Source: CAWCAW01 sp963793645
Lineage (GTDB): Bacteria; Actinomycetota; Acidimicrobiia; Acidimicrobiales; UBA8190
Length of the DNA: 64,000 nucleotides
Direction: 5' to 3'
Assembly: GCA_963793645.1 (NCBI GenBank)
Contig: CAWCAW010000001.1
Coordinates: 62,001-126,000 of the forward strand
Below are positions 7,635 through 15,910 of this stretch, in pieces. The notes below the pieces were generated by a model. The model did not search any database. It was not told the DNA's origin and saw only the letters and a list, made by a program, of their open reading frames with translations. Made by a program: the position numbers and the translations under genes. Numbering within the stretch: position 1 is the stretch's first letter; the number at the start of each line of letters is the position of its first letter.

Positions 7635-9443
7635 CTAGGCGTTCGCAGGAACGACCAGGCAGCGACAACCGGCGTGCGCGGGAGGGTGGGTGTGCCCGGT
7701 GGGAAACTCTTCGCCCCGTCGCAGCGGTCCGGCCAGGGCGTTGTCGTCGCAATCGGGACATTGCACGCCGTCATCATCGACAACCCATCGCAGCTCGACC
7801 ACCGGAGCGGACGACGACAGCACTGCTAGCGAGAATGCGGCCACGGCCTGATCGCCGGCCAGGCGTTCGAGGCGTGCCCCTTTCCATTCGCGGTAGGCAG
7901 CCCCGACGCTATCCACCAAAGCAGCGTCGTCCCCGGAGTCGACCGCGGCACTGCCGTCTTCGAGCCGTCGACGCAACGTGGTGACGATGGCGGTGGCCAA
8001 CTCCTGAGCCAGATCGGTGACCGGGGGCGGGTCCTCGTCGCCACCGGCGAACACGACGCCGGCGCGGGCCGCGTCGGAAAGCGGATCGAGGGCGGCCTTT
8101 ACATAGCGCGCCATGTGGTCTTCGTCAGACGGAAGCACACCGGGTCCCCAGCCCTTGCCGGCGCGGATGCGAGCCAGGACATCGTTCTGGTCATCTTGGA
8201 GGGCGCGCTTGAGACGGCGGTTGAGCACCGTCAGCGCCGACGCCATGAGCTCGGTGCGCCGGGTCAGGCTGGGATCGCCCGCCTCCGTCGCTTCGCCGGA
8301 CGGGTCGCCTTCGCCCGACGCGTCGGTTTCGTCTGGCGACGCCGACGCGGGATCTTCCACGGAGCCCGTGGCGGCGCCCGCTTCCGCTTCGGCACCCGTC
8401 GATCCGTCATCGGGCCCACCGGCGTCAGGACCACCCGCGGTGAGCTGAATGGGCTCCGCGCTTTGACCTTGGCCGACGCGCTCGGCGCGCAGCCGTGCGA
8501 ACAGGTCCTCGACAGCCTGACTGGCAGCGGGATCCTCACCGGACCCGGCGGCACCATCTCCACCGTCACCGTCGTGAGCACCATCGGCATCGCCGTCGGC
8601 GCCGGTGACGTCCTCGGTGCCTGATTCGGTCCCGACGGCACTGTGTGCATCGTCAAGCGGTCGTTCGAGCTCGTCGAAATCATCCTGGGTGGCCACCTGG
8701 CGACCGGCCGCTTCAGCCGCCAGACGAGCTTCGTCTTCGGCCCGGAACAGCTCGTCGGTGATGCGGTCCACCGAGTGACGGACCTCCGAAATAGTCTCGG
8801 CCAATCGTTCGCGGCCGGCTCGAAGCTGCTCGATCTGGCTGTGGAGCACCCGCCGGCGGCGATTCAAGTCACCGAGCACACGCGCCCGGAGCTCTTGAGC
8901 CTCCTGCACCATGGCACGACCCTCATTGGCCGCTTGGGCCACCAGGGACTCGGCTTCAAGGCGAGCGCTCTCGACCCGCCCCTCTGCTTCTTCTTTGGCG
9001 CGGCGCCACAGGTCGCTGACCGCCGCCTCGGCCTGAGAGGAACGGTCGGTGGCGATCTGCTCGGCGCGCGCCTGGACCTGCTCGGCCTCGTCTTGGGCGT
9101 GGGTACGAAGGCGCAACGAGTCTGCTTCGGCGCGCGCCACCAGCTCGGCGGCGGCGTCATGCGCGCTGCGCAGCACCCGGGCTGTCTCCTGGCCCAACGC
9201 GGCTGTCAGCGTGTTGTCGTCCAGCACCGGGTTCGAAGCCCGGTGCTCAGCGGCGTCGAGCTCGTCGCGCCACTGCTCTTCCCGCTCGGCCGAAGCCAGC
9301 AGCTCTCGGGCCACCAGCTCCAAGTAGGCCCGCACCTCGGCGGGATCGAACCCTCGCCGGGCAGTGGCGAACGTGCGTCGTGCTACTTCGTCAGGCGAGA
9401 CGCGTGACGAGGAAGAAATCGTGAGCCGGCGGTCCTCAGGCAT
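7635..9443 (-). CDS. DivIVA-like coiled-coil protein with C-terminal Cys/His motif
   Basis: Residues 20-45 resemble the DivIVA membrane-targeting start (RRTFATARRGFDPAEVRAYL). A long Ala/Glu/Arg coiled coil follows, to about residue 250. Next is an acidic, Gly/Asp-rich linker to about 390, and a globular C-terminal half. The last 45 residues carry CPDC (Cys562, Cys565) and then HTHPP...GCRC (Cys593, Cys595). This pattern resembles the metal-binding end of phage Mu F-type minor head proteins. DivIVA proteins mark cell poles and septa, so a role in growth or division is inferred; the C-terminal part is unassigned. The downstream neighbour is the UPF0182 gene and the upstream one a PDZ-Lon protease. 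Confidence 0.7.
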   Translation of the reverse strand: MPEDRRLTISSSSRVSPDEVARRTFATARRGFDPAEVRAYLELVARELLASAEREEQWRDELDAAEHRASNPVLDDNTLTAALGQETARVLRSAHDAAAELVARAEADSLRLRTHAQDEAEQVQARAEQIATDRSSQAEAAVSDLWRRAKEEAEGRVESARLEAESLVAQAANEGRAMVQEAQELRARVLGDLNRRRRVLHSQIEQLRAGRERLAETISEVRHSVDRITDELFRAEDEARLAAEAAGRQVATQDDFDELERPLDDAHSAVGTESGTEDVTGADGDADGAHDGDGGDGAAGSGEDPAASQAVEDLFARLRAERVGQGQSAEPIQLTAGGPDAGGPDDGSTGAEAEAGAATGSVEDPASASPDETDASGEGDPSGEATEAGDPSLTRRTELMASALTVLNRRLKRALQDDQNDVLARIRAGKGWGPGVLPSDEDHMARYVKAALDPLSDAARAGVVFAGGDEDPPPVTDLAQELATAIVTTLRRRLEDGSAAVDSGDDAALVDSVGAAYREWKGARLERLAGDQAVAAFSLAVLSSSAPVVELRWVVDDDGVQCPDCDDNALAGPLRRGEEFPTGHTHPPAHAGCRCLVVPANA

Positions 9444-9496
9444 GGCGCCAGCCTACGACGCAGCACTGGCCCAGGTTGGATGGTGCGACGCCGCTC

Positions 9497-10682
9497 TCAG
9501 GACCACGGTGAGTCCTGCCAGTCGGTGGGCACGCTATTGCCGGCTGCTCCTGCCGGCGGGCCGTGGGAGGCCGCCGCGAGCTTGCCCCCATAGCGGGCCA
9601 AGTCCTTCAGCGCTTGATGCAGTGATGTGACGCCGAGAACGGTCAACGAGGCATTCGCCTTGGACCGGGCCACCGGCAATTGCGCCTCCGGGACGAGGAA
9701 CAGTGTGGCGCCGGCGCGCTCCACCGCAATGGTCTTCTGCGCCACGCCGCCGACCTGCCCCACCGAGCCGTCGGGGTCGATGGTTCCCGTGGCCGCCACG
9801 ATACGGCCGCCGGTGAGGTGACCCCCCGACAACTCGTCGAGGATCGTCAACGTAAAGGCCAAACCCGCCGACGGGCCGCCGATGTTGTCGGCATTGATGT
9901 CAACGGTGAAGGGCAAAGTGTAGGAGGGCTGGGTCCCCATGGCCCCGACGTAGGGAGCGTTGGGATCACCGATGCCGATGATAGGAACGGTCTTACCCTC
10001 CTCGACCTCCGAACCGAGGCGCAGCGTCACGTTGTGGCCGGAGGCGGGATGGTCGATAGTTCCCACCCGCAACGTCACGTCTTGACCGGGCATATGGCTG
10101 TGGATGGCGGCAATCAAGGCGTCGGGATTGGGCGTGGGCGTGCCGTCGACGGAGGTGATGACATCGCCGATGTGCAGTGTCTTCCAGGCCGGAGAACCGG
10201 GGTCGATCACATACACCGTGACTCCGGCGTCGGTCTCGGGCACTCGGTAGCCGAGTTGACGCAGCGCCACCGCGTTGGCGGTCAACTGCGACTCGGCCAT
10301 GTCCACCGTGCCCTCTGAGTTGAACTCACTGACAGGCAGGTTGCCGGTGAGGTCGCCGGTTTGGACGAGCACGTCGTTGCCGACAAGCTTCTCGTTGAAC
10401 CATGCGCCTATGAGCCCGATGAGCTTCAGGTTGTCGACGCCGACATCGGTGAGGAGCACCTGGCCGTGCAGATGATGGCCCCGACCGGCCGGCACCGTCA
10501 GCAACCCGGAGACATCCATGGCCTGGCCCGGCACCGAGCGCGTAATAGGGAACGGAGATCAGGGACGCCACCAGCACGAACACCGCCACCACGGCGACGA
10601 GCGCGAGCACGACGGCAGGCCAGCGACGGCGCCGTTCGGGCTCGTCGGACGGCGACGGTAGCGTGGGATCGGAGGTTGTCAT
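9497..10682 (-). CDS. PDZ-Lon (S16) membrane protease, YlbL-like; frameshifted here
   Basis: The N terminus is cytoplasmic and then has one membrane segment (AVVLALVAVVAVFVLVASLI). A PDZ domain follows (VIDPGSPAWKTLHIGDVI) and then a Lon-type proteolytic domain with the Ser of GGPSAGLAFTL and the Lys of VAQKTIAVERAGA, the S16 catalytic dyad. The family is YlbL of Bacillus and Rv3194c of mycobacteria. The frame breaks at about 10528-10536: the first frame ends its match in YYALG and the second resumes with PGQAMDVSGL, which one base removed from GGTGCC would join. The ATG at 10682 shares bases with the ATG of the divergent HEAT gene. The break is probably a sequence error. Confidence 0.8.
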
Positions 10683-11400
10683 GGGTGCGGGCTCACCGGT
10701 GGGCTCAGAGGCGGGCTCAAAGAATTCACAGCCTGCCACGGATCGTTCCGCTAACAGCGGCGCCCTCGGTCGACGACGTCGAGCCGTGCTGGCCGGCTAC
10801 CTCGGAAACGTTGCCGAAGCCGAGTCCTTCGCCGATGACAGCGACCCGGCCGTGCGCGCCACCGCCCTGGGCGCGCTGGCGCGCCTCGACGCATTGGGCG
10901 ACGAGCGATGGATGCACGGCGTCATCGACGACATCGACCCCGGCGTTCGCCGCCGGGCTTGCGAGCTCGCCGGGCAATGGGCCGCCGCCCGCGCCGCGCC
11001 ATCGTCAGCGCTCGAGACCGCCTCGTTGGCGTTGCGGGTGCGCGTGCTCATCGACGCGCTCGTCGACGCCGACCACGCTGTCACCGAAGCCGCCGCGTGG
11101 GCTCTGGGGGAGTTCGGAGACGACGCCGCGCCGGCCCTCGACGCGCTCAGCGCCATCGTGACCGGGCACGAGGACGCGCTGTGTCGCGAATCGGCCGTTG
11201 CCGCGCTCGGCGCCATCGGCGTACCGAGCGCCTTGGCCGTCGTGCTGGGCGCTCTTGACGACAAACCGGCCGTGCGTCGCCGGGCTGCCATCGCCCTGGC
11301 CGCCTTCGACGATCCCGCCGCCACCGAGGGACTGCGCCGGTGTGCGACCGATCGCGACTGGCAGGTGCGCCAGGCGGCCGAGGACCTTCTCGATCCTTGA
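10681..11400 (+). CDS. HEAT-repeat protein
   Basis: The 239-residue protein is built of about six helical HEAT/PBS-lyase-type repeats, with recurrent units such as DDSDPAVRATALGALARL, DDIDPGVRRRACELAG and DDKPAVRRRAAIALAAFDD. Such repeats form a solenoid that binds other proteins; no enzymatic motif is visible. The ATG at 10681 has GGAGG five bases upstream, which supports this start, although the repeat fold itself begins only near residue 36, close to a GTG at 10786. It is divergent from the PDZ-Lon gene and convergent with mreB. Confidence 0.6.
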   Translation: MGAGSPVGSEAGSKNSQPATDRSANSGALGRRRRAVLAGYLGNVAEAESFADDSDPAVRATALGALARLDALGDERWMHGVIDDIDPGVRRRACELAGQWAAARAAPSSALETASLALRVRVLIDALVDADHAVTEAAAWALGEFGDDAAPALDALSAIVTGHEDALCRESAVAALGAIGVPSALAVVLGALDDKPAVRRRAAIALAAFDDPAATEGLRRCATDRDWQVRQAAEDLLDP

Positions 11401-11420
11401 GTCACCACTGCGAGGCGGAG

Positions 11421-12422
11421 TCAGACGTCGGACAAGAAGAGCTCGTGCAGCGAGTCGAAGGACTCGAGACAGCGCCCGGCGCCGAGTGCCACGCATTCAA
11501 GTGGCGTGTCCACCAGATGCACCGGCACCACGGTTTCGTTGGCCAGCCGGCGCGCCAATCCCCGCAACAGCGCCCCCCCGCCCACGAGGTGAATCCCCTG
11601 GGAGATGATGTCTTGGGCCAGCTCCGGTGGCGCCTGGCCGAGACACTCGACGGCGGCATCGATGATCTGGTGGACCTGATCTTCCACGGCGTGACGCAAC
11701 TCCGTCGGCGACAGCACCACCGTCTTGGGCATCCCGCTCATGAGCTCTCGACCGCGGACCTCGGCTTTGACCTCGTCGGAAAACGGCGCCGCCGATCCGA
11801 TGGCCAACTTGATCTCCTCGGCGGTGCGCTCCCCTATGGCCACGCCGTGCTCCCGGCGCACGAATTGCTGAATGGCGGCGTCGATGTCGAACCCGCCACA
11901 GCGGATGGCCTTGCACGCCACCACCCCGCCCAACGAGATCACCGCCGTCTCCGATGTGCCCCCACCGACGTCGACGACCATGTTGCCGATGGGTTCGTGG
12001 ATGGGCAGCCCGGCTCCGATGGCCGCCGCCATGGGTTGCTCGATGAGATACGCCGAAGACGCGCCGGCTCGATGGGCGGCCTCCTTGACGGCGCGCCGTT
12101 CCACCGACGTAATGGCCGAGGGCACGCAAATAAGAACGCGCGGTCGGTTGATCCTCGACACCCCGCAGCGCTGCAGCAGGAGCCTGATCATGCGCTCGGT
12201 GATGTCGAAGTCGGTGATGGCACCCTGGCGCAAGGGGCGCACGGCCACGATGTACCCGGGGGTGCGGCCGATCATCTGCCATGCGTCTTGACCGACGGCC
12301 AGGACGTCTTGGGTGCGGGTGTTGAGCGCGATGACCGTCGGCTCGTTGAGGACGATCCCCTTGCCCCGGGCGTACACGAGTGTGTTCGCCGTACCGAGAT
12401 CGATGGCGAGATCTCTAGCCAT
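11421..12422 (-). CDS. mreB: MreB/Mbl-type actin-like protein
   Basis: The protein has 333 residues with the actin-fold signature motifs: phosphate loop DLGTANTLV at the N terminus, second phosphate motif VVDVGGGTSETAVISLGG, and the adenosine motif LVGGGALLRGL. These bind ATP in bacterial actin homologues that direct lateral wall synthesis. The ATG at 12422 puts the phosphate loop at residues 6-14, as in family members; no ribosome-binding site is obvious. No mreC, mreD or rodA lies next to it. It is divergent from the trypsin-like gene at 12533. Confidence 0.9.
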   Translation of the reverse strand: MARDLAIDLGTANTLVYARGKGIVLNEPTVIALNTRTQDVLAVGQDAWQMIGRTPGYIVAVRPLRQGAITDFDITERMIRLLLQRCGVSRINRPRVLICVPSAITSVERRAVKEAAHRAGASSAYLIEQPMAAAIGAGLPIHEPIGNMVVDVGGGTSETAVISLGGVVACKAIRCGGFDIDAAIQQFVRREHGVAIGERTAEEIKLAIGSAAPFSDEVKAEVRGRELMSGMPKTVVLSPTELRHAVEDQVHQIIDAAVECLGQAPPELAQDIISQGIHLVGGGALLRGLARRLANETVVPVHLVDTPLECVALGAGRCLESFDSLHELFLSDV

Positions 12423-12532
12423 TACGCCGTAACCGCACCTCGCCATGGTACGGCCCCATGCAGTACGCCGCGACGGGCGACTGTCTTGGCGCGACGTCCC
12501 TAGACGAAGTCCCCCCGCTAGCCTCGTCTGCA

Positions 12533-13825
12533 ATGGACATGGGGAATCCGTTAGCCGGTGGGGACGCGTCCGATGGCGATGACCTGGGCGAAGACGGCCA
12601 GCACCGGGGTTGGATCTCCCCTGACGATCGCCTGTGGCGCCACCCCTCCGAGGTGGCCGCCTTGGGCACCCCCGGCCCCGGCACGTCGGCCGGATCCTCC
12701 CTCGGGCGGAACCGAAAACGCCGCTACACGCGGCCTGTGCTGACCGGCGTGGCGGCCGCCACCGCCGCCGCCGCTACCGTCGTCATCGTCCTTTCTCTCG
12801 TCGACGCGCCGGCCGGCCCCGACGCGGCGACACTGCCCAACGCCACCGACACCAGCATGGTCACCGGTCTGGTGGAGTCCGGAGCCAGTGCGACGTCGGC
12901 CGTGCCGGCTGTGCCCACCGGGCAGAGCATCATGACGATGGCGACCAATGTGAGCCCTTCACTGGTCGGACTCGAACCCGCCGAGGCCACCAAAACCACC
13001 GGTGCCGTGATCACGGGCGTGGTCATGCCCGGCGGTCATCTGGTTATCTCAGCGGCGTCCGCGTTGACGGGCGTGTCGAACGTGGCCATCTTCACTTCCG
13101 ACGGCACGCGCCATGAGGGACGCGTCATCGGCATCGACCCGCACGCCGGTGTGGCGGTGCTGAGTGTCGATGGCGCCACCCTGACGGCGGCATCGTTCGC
13201 CGATGAGGATGTGGAGCCCGCCGAGTTGGCGGTCACGGCGTGCATGTGCGGTGCCGTGGCACGCACCAAGGAATCCAAGGCGTCGTCTCCGAAGCTCGAT
13301 GTGGCGGTGGGAATGGTGCGCGGGGCCGCACTGGCTGTTGATCCCTCCGACGGCCCCGATCTTCTCGATGTCATCGAAGCGGAGATGCCACTGGGTCCCA
13401 GTGCGTGGGGCGGCGTCCTTTTGGATGGGGACGGGCAGGTGATCGGTGTTCTCGACGGCGAGCAAACCGTGGGTGCCGACCGCATGGGCTTGTTCGTCCC
13501 CACCCATCTGGCCCTCGGTGTCGCCGACGAGTTGGCCACGGGATCACCGGTCGTGCACGGGTGGTTGGGATTGGTCGGCACCGACGATCCCGGTGACGGC
13601 GGCGCGCTCGTCGTCAAGGTCATGGCCAACGGACCCGCGGCGTCGGCCGGCCTGCTGGCCGGAGACGTGGTGAACGCCATCGACTCCCACCCGGTGGTCT
13701 CCCTCGCCGATCTCCAATCCCGCCTCTACACCGAAGCCCCGGGAACCGGAGTCGATCTCTCGGTGACCCTGCCGTCAGGGGAAACCACCATGGTGGCCAC
13801 CTTGGCCGCGTCACCACCGAAATAG
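12533..13825 (+). CDS. Membrane-anchored HtrA-like protein without catalytic triad
   Basis: The N-terminal cytoplasmic segment has the actinobacterial motif GWISPDDRLWRHPSE, then a membrane segment (VLTGVAAATAAAATVVIVLSL, shortened by signal-anchor topology), a trypsin-like domain and a C-terminal PDZ domain (MANGPAASAGLLAGDVVNAI). In HtrA proteases the His lies in a T-N-x-H-V motif; here that site reads VISAASAL. The Asp site reads HAGVAVLSV and the Ser site reads GPSAWGGVLL where the family has GNSGGPL. All three catalytic residues seem lost, so a binding or regulatory role is inferred. ATG at 12533 is chosen; ATG at 12458 is an alternative. Confidence 0.75.
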   Translation: MDMGNPLAGGDASDGDDLGEDGQHRGWISPDDRLWRHPSEVAALGTPGPGTSAGSSLGRNRKRRYTRPVLTGVAAATAAAATVVIVLSLVDAPAGPDAATLPNATDTSMVTGLVESGASATSAVPAVPTGQSIMTMATNVSPSLVGLEPAEATKTTGAVITGVVMPGGHLVISAASALTGVSNVAIFTSDGTRHEGRVIGIDPHAGVAVLSVDGATLTAASFADEDVEPAELAVTACMCGAVARTKESKASSPKLDVAVGMVRGAALAVDPSDGPDLLDVIEAEMPLGPSAWGGVLLDGDGQVIGVLDGEQTVGADRMGLFVPTHLALGVADELATGSPVVHGWLGLVGTDDPGDGGALVVKVMANGPAASAGLLAGDVVNAIDSHPVVSLADLQSRLYTEAPGTGVDLSVTLPSGETTMVATLAASPPK

Positions 13826-13843
13826 CGAAGTAGAACAGAGGCC

Positions 13844-15046
13844 ATGGACCTCCCCGGCTCGGGTGCGGGCGGCAATTTCCTCGAACAGCTCCTCGGTGAC
13901 CTCCTCCAGCTCATGGGAGGGGCGGGGCCCGGTGCGGGACAGATCGAACTGGCTCGTACCCTGGCCCAAGGCGTCGCCACCGGCGGCCAGCCCGAGGCCA
14001 ACGTCGACCCCATGGTGCGCATGGCCTTCGAGGAGCTGGTGGGCCTGGCCGAGCTGCATGTCTCGGAGATCACCGGCCTGAGCATCACCGCCGACGGCTC
14101 GCACCTCGAGGTCGCTCCCTTGGGACCGGGTGCTTGGGCATGGAACACCTTGGAGGAATGGCGCTATTTGCTCGACGCCATGTCGGTCACGTCGACGACC
14201 GAGCCTCCCAACGAGTCGATCACGTCCGACGCCCTGGCCGAAACCGACCAGGGGGGACCGGCCGAGCTCATGGCTCGGTGGATGGCGACCATGGGACCGA
14301 TGCTGGCTGCCATGCAGTTCGGCTCGGCGGTGGGGCATTTGGCCCGCTCGACGCTCGGCCAGTTCGAGCTCCCCATCCCCCGCTCGTCGCGGCGGCTCCT
14401 GGTGGTTCCGGGCAACGTGGCGACGTTCGCCGAGGATTGGAGTCTGCCGCTCGACCAGGTGCAGCTGTGGGTGTGCTTGCGCGACGTCACCACCCAAGCC
14501 GTGCTCAGCCGACCGGCCGTAGGGGCGCGTTTCGGTGAGCTTTTCGTGGGCGTCGCCGCCGGCATGGCCAACGAGGCCGCCGGCATGGCGCAACACCTCG
14601 AGGGCCTCGACCCCACCGACCCCCAGAGCCTCCAGCGCATTCTCGGTGATCCTGACGCGCTGATGGGCGCCGAACCATCGCCGCAGCGCGTCCGGGCGTC
14701 TGCGGAGTTGGGCGCCGCGGTGGATGTCCTGCTCGGCTACGTCGAGCACGTGTTGGACGATGCGGCGGCGCGCCTTCTCGGTAGTCGCAGCGCGCTGACC
14801 GAGGCGTGGCGCCGTCGACAGGTCGATCGCCCCAGTAGCGAGCGCACCGCCGAGCTCCTCCTCGGGTTGGATCTCGGCCCTGCCCATGTCGAGCGCGGCG
14901 CCGCCTTCGTGCGCGGCGTGCTGGATCGCGCCGGCGAGGACGGCTTGGCCCGGCTATGGACGTCGGGGCGGACCATCCCCACCCCGTCGGAGGTCGAGGC
15001 TCCCGGCTTGTGGCTGGAGCGCATCGACCTGGACGACCAGAGCTAG
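13844..15046 (+). CDS. DUF2342 (zincin-like) protein lacking HExxH
   Basis: The 400-residue protein belongs to the zinc-dependent metalloprotease-like DUF2342 family (Rv3195 in mycobacteria). Matching features are GDLLQLMGGAGPG near the N terminus, RRLLVVPGNVATFAED and QLWVCLRDVTTQAVL. In active-looking family members the last region contains HExxH; here residues 213-217 read RDVTT, so the zinc ligands and catalytic Glu are missing. GAGG lies upstream of the ATG. It follows the HtrA-like gene by 18 bases, so the two are probably co-transcribed. The UPF0182, PDZ-Lon and DUF2342 association is also found in mycobacteria. Confidence 0.75.
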   Translation: MDLPGSGAGGNFLEQLLGDLLQLMGGAGPGAGQIELARTLAQGVATGGQPEANVDPMVRMAFEELVGLAELHVSEITGLSITADGSHLEVAPLGPGAWAWNTLEEWRYLLDAMSVTSTTEPPNESITSDALAETDQGGPAELMARWMATMGPMLAAMQFGSAVGHLARSTLGQFELPIPRSSRRLLVVPGNVATFAEDWSLPLDQVQLWVCLRDVTTQAVLSRPAVGARFGELFVGVAAGMANEAAGMAQHLEGLDPTDPQSLQRILGDPDALMGAEPSPQRVRASAELGAAVDVLLGYVEHVLDDAAARLLGSRSALTEAWRRRQVDRPSSERTAELLLGLDLGPAHVERGAAFVRGVLDRAGEDGLARLWTSGRTIPTPSEVEAPGLWLERIDLDDQS

Positions 15047-15366
15047 GCCTCGGGAGTCTCGGTCTCCGTGTCGCTCACGGCCGGCGGCGGCTCCTCGACA
15101 TCGACACCGAGGTCCCAGTCGAGCTCGAGACGCTCGCGCTCGGCGTCGCGCGCCACCCGCTCACGGTTCCGCCGGAATTGGGGATCGTGAGGAGGAAGCA
15201 AGGTGAGGCGAGCCAGCGTCCGGTCTCGGAAGGGGTTGATCACCGAGGCGTCGCCGTAGGTGGACTGCACTTCCCAGTGCGGCGCCACCGGCCCCAGGTA
15301 GACCACCCGGACGTGGCCCTGCGGCGGCAATACCTCTTGCTCTAATTCCTCGATCTCGTCGGGCAC
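15043..15366 (-). CDS. Conserved-looking small hypothetical protein
   Basis: The 107-residue acidic protein is not recognised. It begins at GTG (MPDEIEELEQEVLPPQGH), has a central segment HVRVVYLGPVAPHWEVQSTYG and ends in an acidic tail. No signal peptide, membrane segment or metal motif is visible. It is convergent with the DUF2342 gene, overlapping it by four bases. Codon use matches the neighbouring genes, which supports it being real. Confidence 0.5.
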   Translation of the reverse strand: MPDEIEELEQEVLPPQGHVRVVYLGPVAPHWEVQSTYGDASVINPFRDRTLARLTLLPPHDPQFRRNRERVARDAERERLELDWDLGVDVEEPPPAVSDTETETPEA

Positions 15367-15608
15367 TCGGTCTCACTTCCCCGTAGGACAGGGCGGCCAG
15401 CCTACGCCACCAGGCTGGACCCATCCGTTTCACAGAGACGTCACAGGATCGATGTGCACACTGACCTGAGCAGTGGGTAGAGCAACCCTGGCCAGGACCG
15501 GAGGCGTTGGGCAGCGGCCAGGGCCGACGTTGGACACGAAAAACCGCACGCCAAGCGGCCGGTTTCGCGACAGGCCGCTGGTAGGGTGGCCTTAGCTACG
15601 GAGGCACC

Positions 15609-15857
15609 ATGGACACCGACTGGATGGCCCGGGGGAAGTGCAGGGAGTTAGACCCTGCGGCGTTCTTTCCCAACGACGGCGTCGGGGTGCAGGTAGCCCA
15701 GCGGATCTGTGCCGAATGCCCGGTGCGGGTGCCCTGCCTCGAGTACGCCCTCGCCAATCGGGTGGATCACGGCGTGTGGGGCGGGACTTCCGAGCGTGAG
15801 CGGCGACGCATCTTGCGCCAGCGCCGCCTGACGCGCCTGCACGTCACCGCCAACTGA
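15609..15857 (+). CDS. WhiB-family iron-sulphur transcription regulator
   Basis: The 82-residue protein has the four WhiB cysteines (Cys11, Cys34, Cys37, Cys43; C-x2-C-x5-C in the second group) that hold a [4Fe-4S] cluster, the turn GVWGG at 55-59 and a basic C-terminal tail (SERERRRILRQRR) for DNA binding. GGAGG ends five bases before the ATG. WhiB proteins act with the primary sigma factor to control development, redox response or division. A second WhiB gene lies about 1 kb downstream on the other strand. Confidence 0.93.
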   Translation: MDTDWMARGKCRELDPAAFFPNDGVGVQVAQRICAECPVRVPCLEYALANRVDHGVWGGTSERERRRILRQRRLTRLHVTAN

Positions 15858-15910
15858 CCGGGGCCGGGCGGGCCGAGGCAGTTCGAGACAATCCGAGCCC
15901 ATCACCGCCC

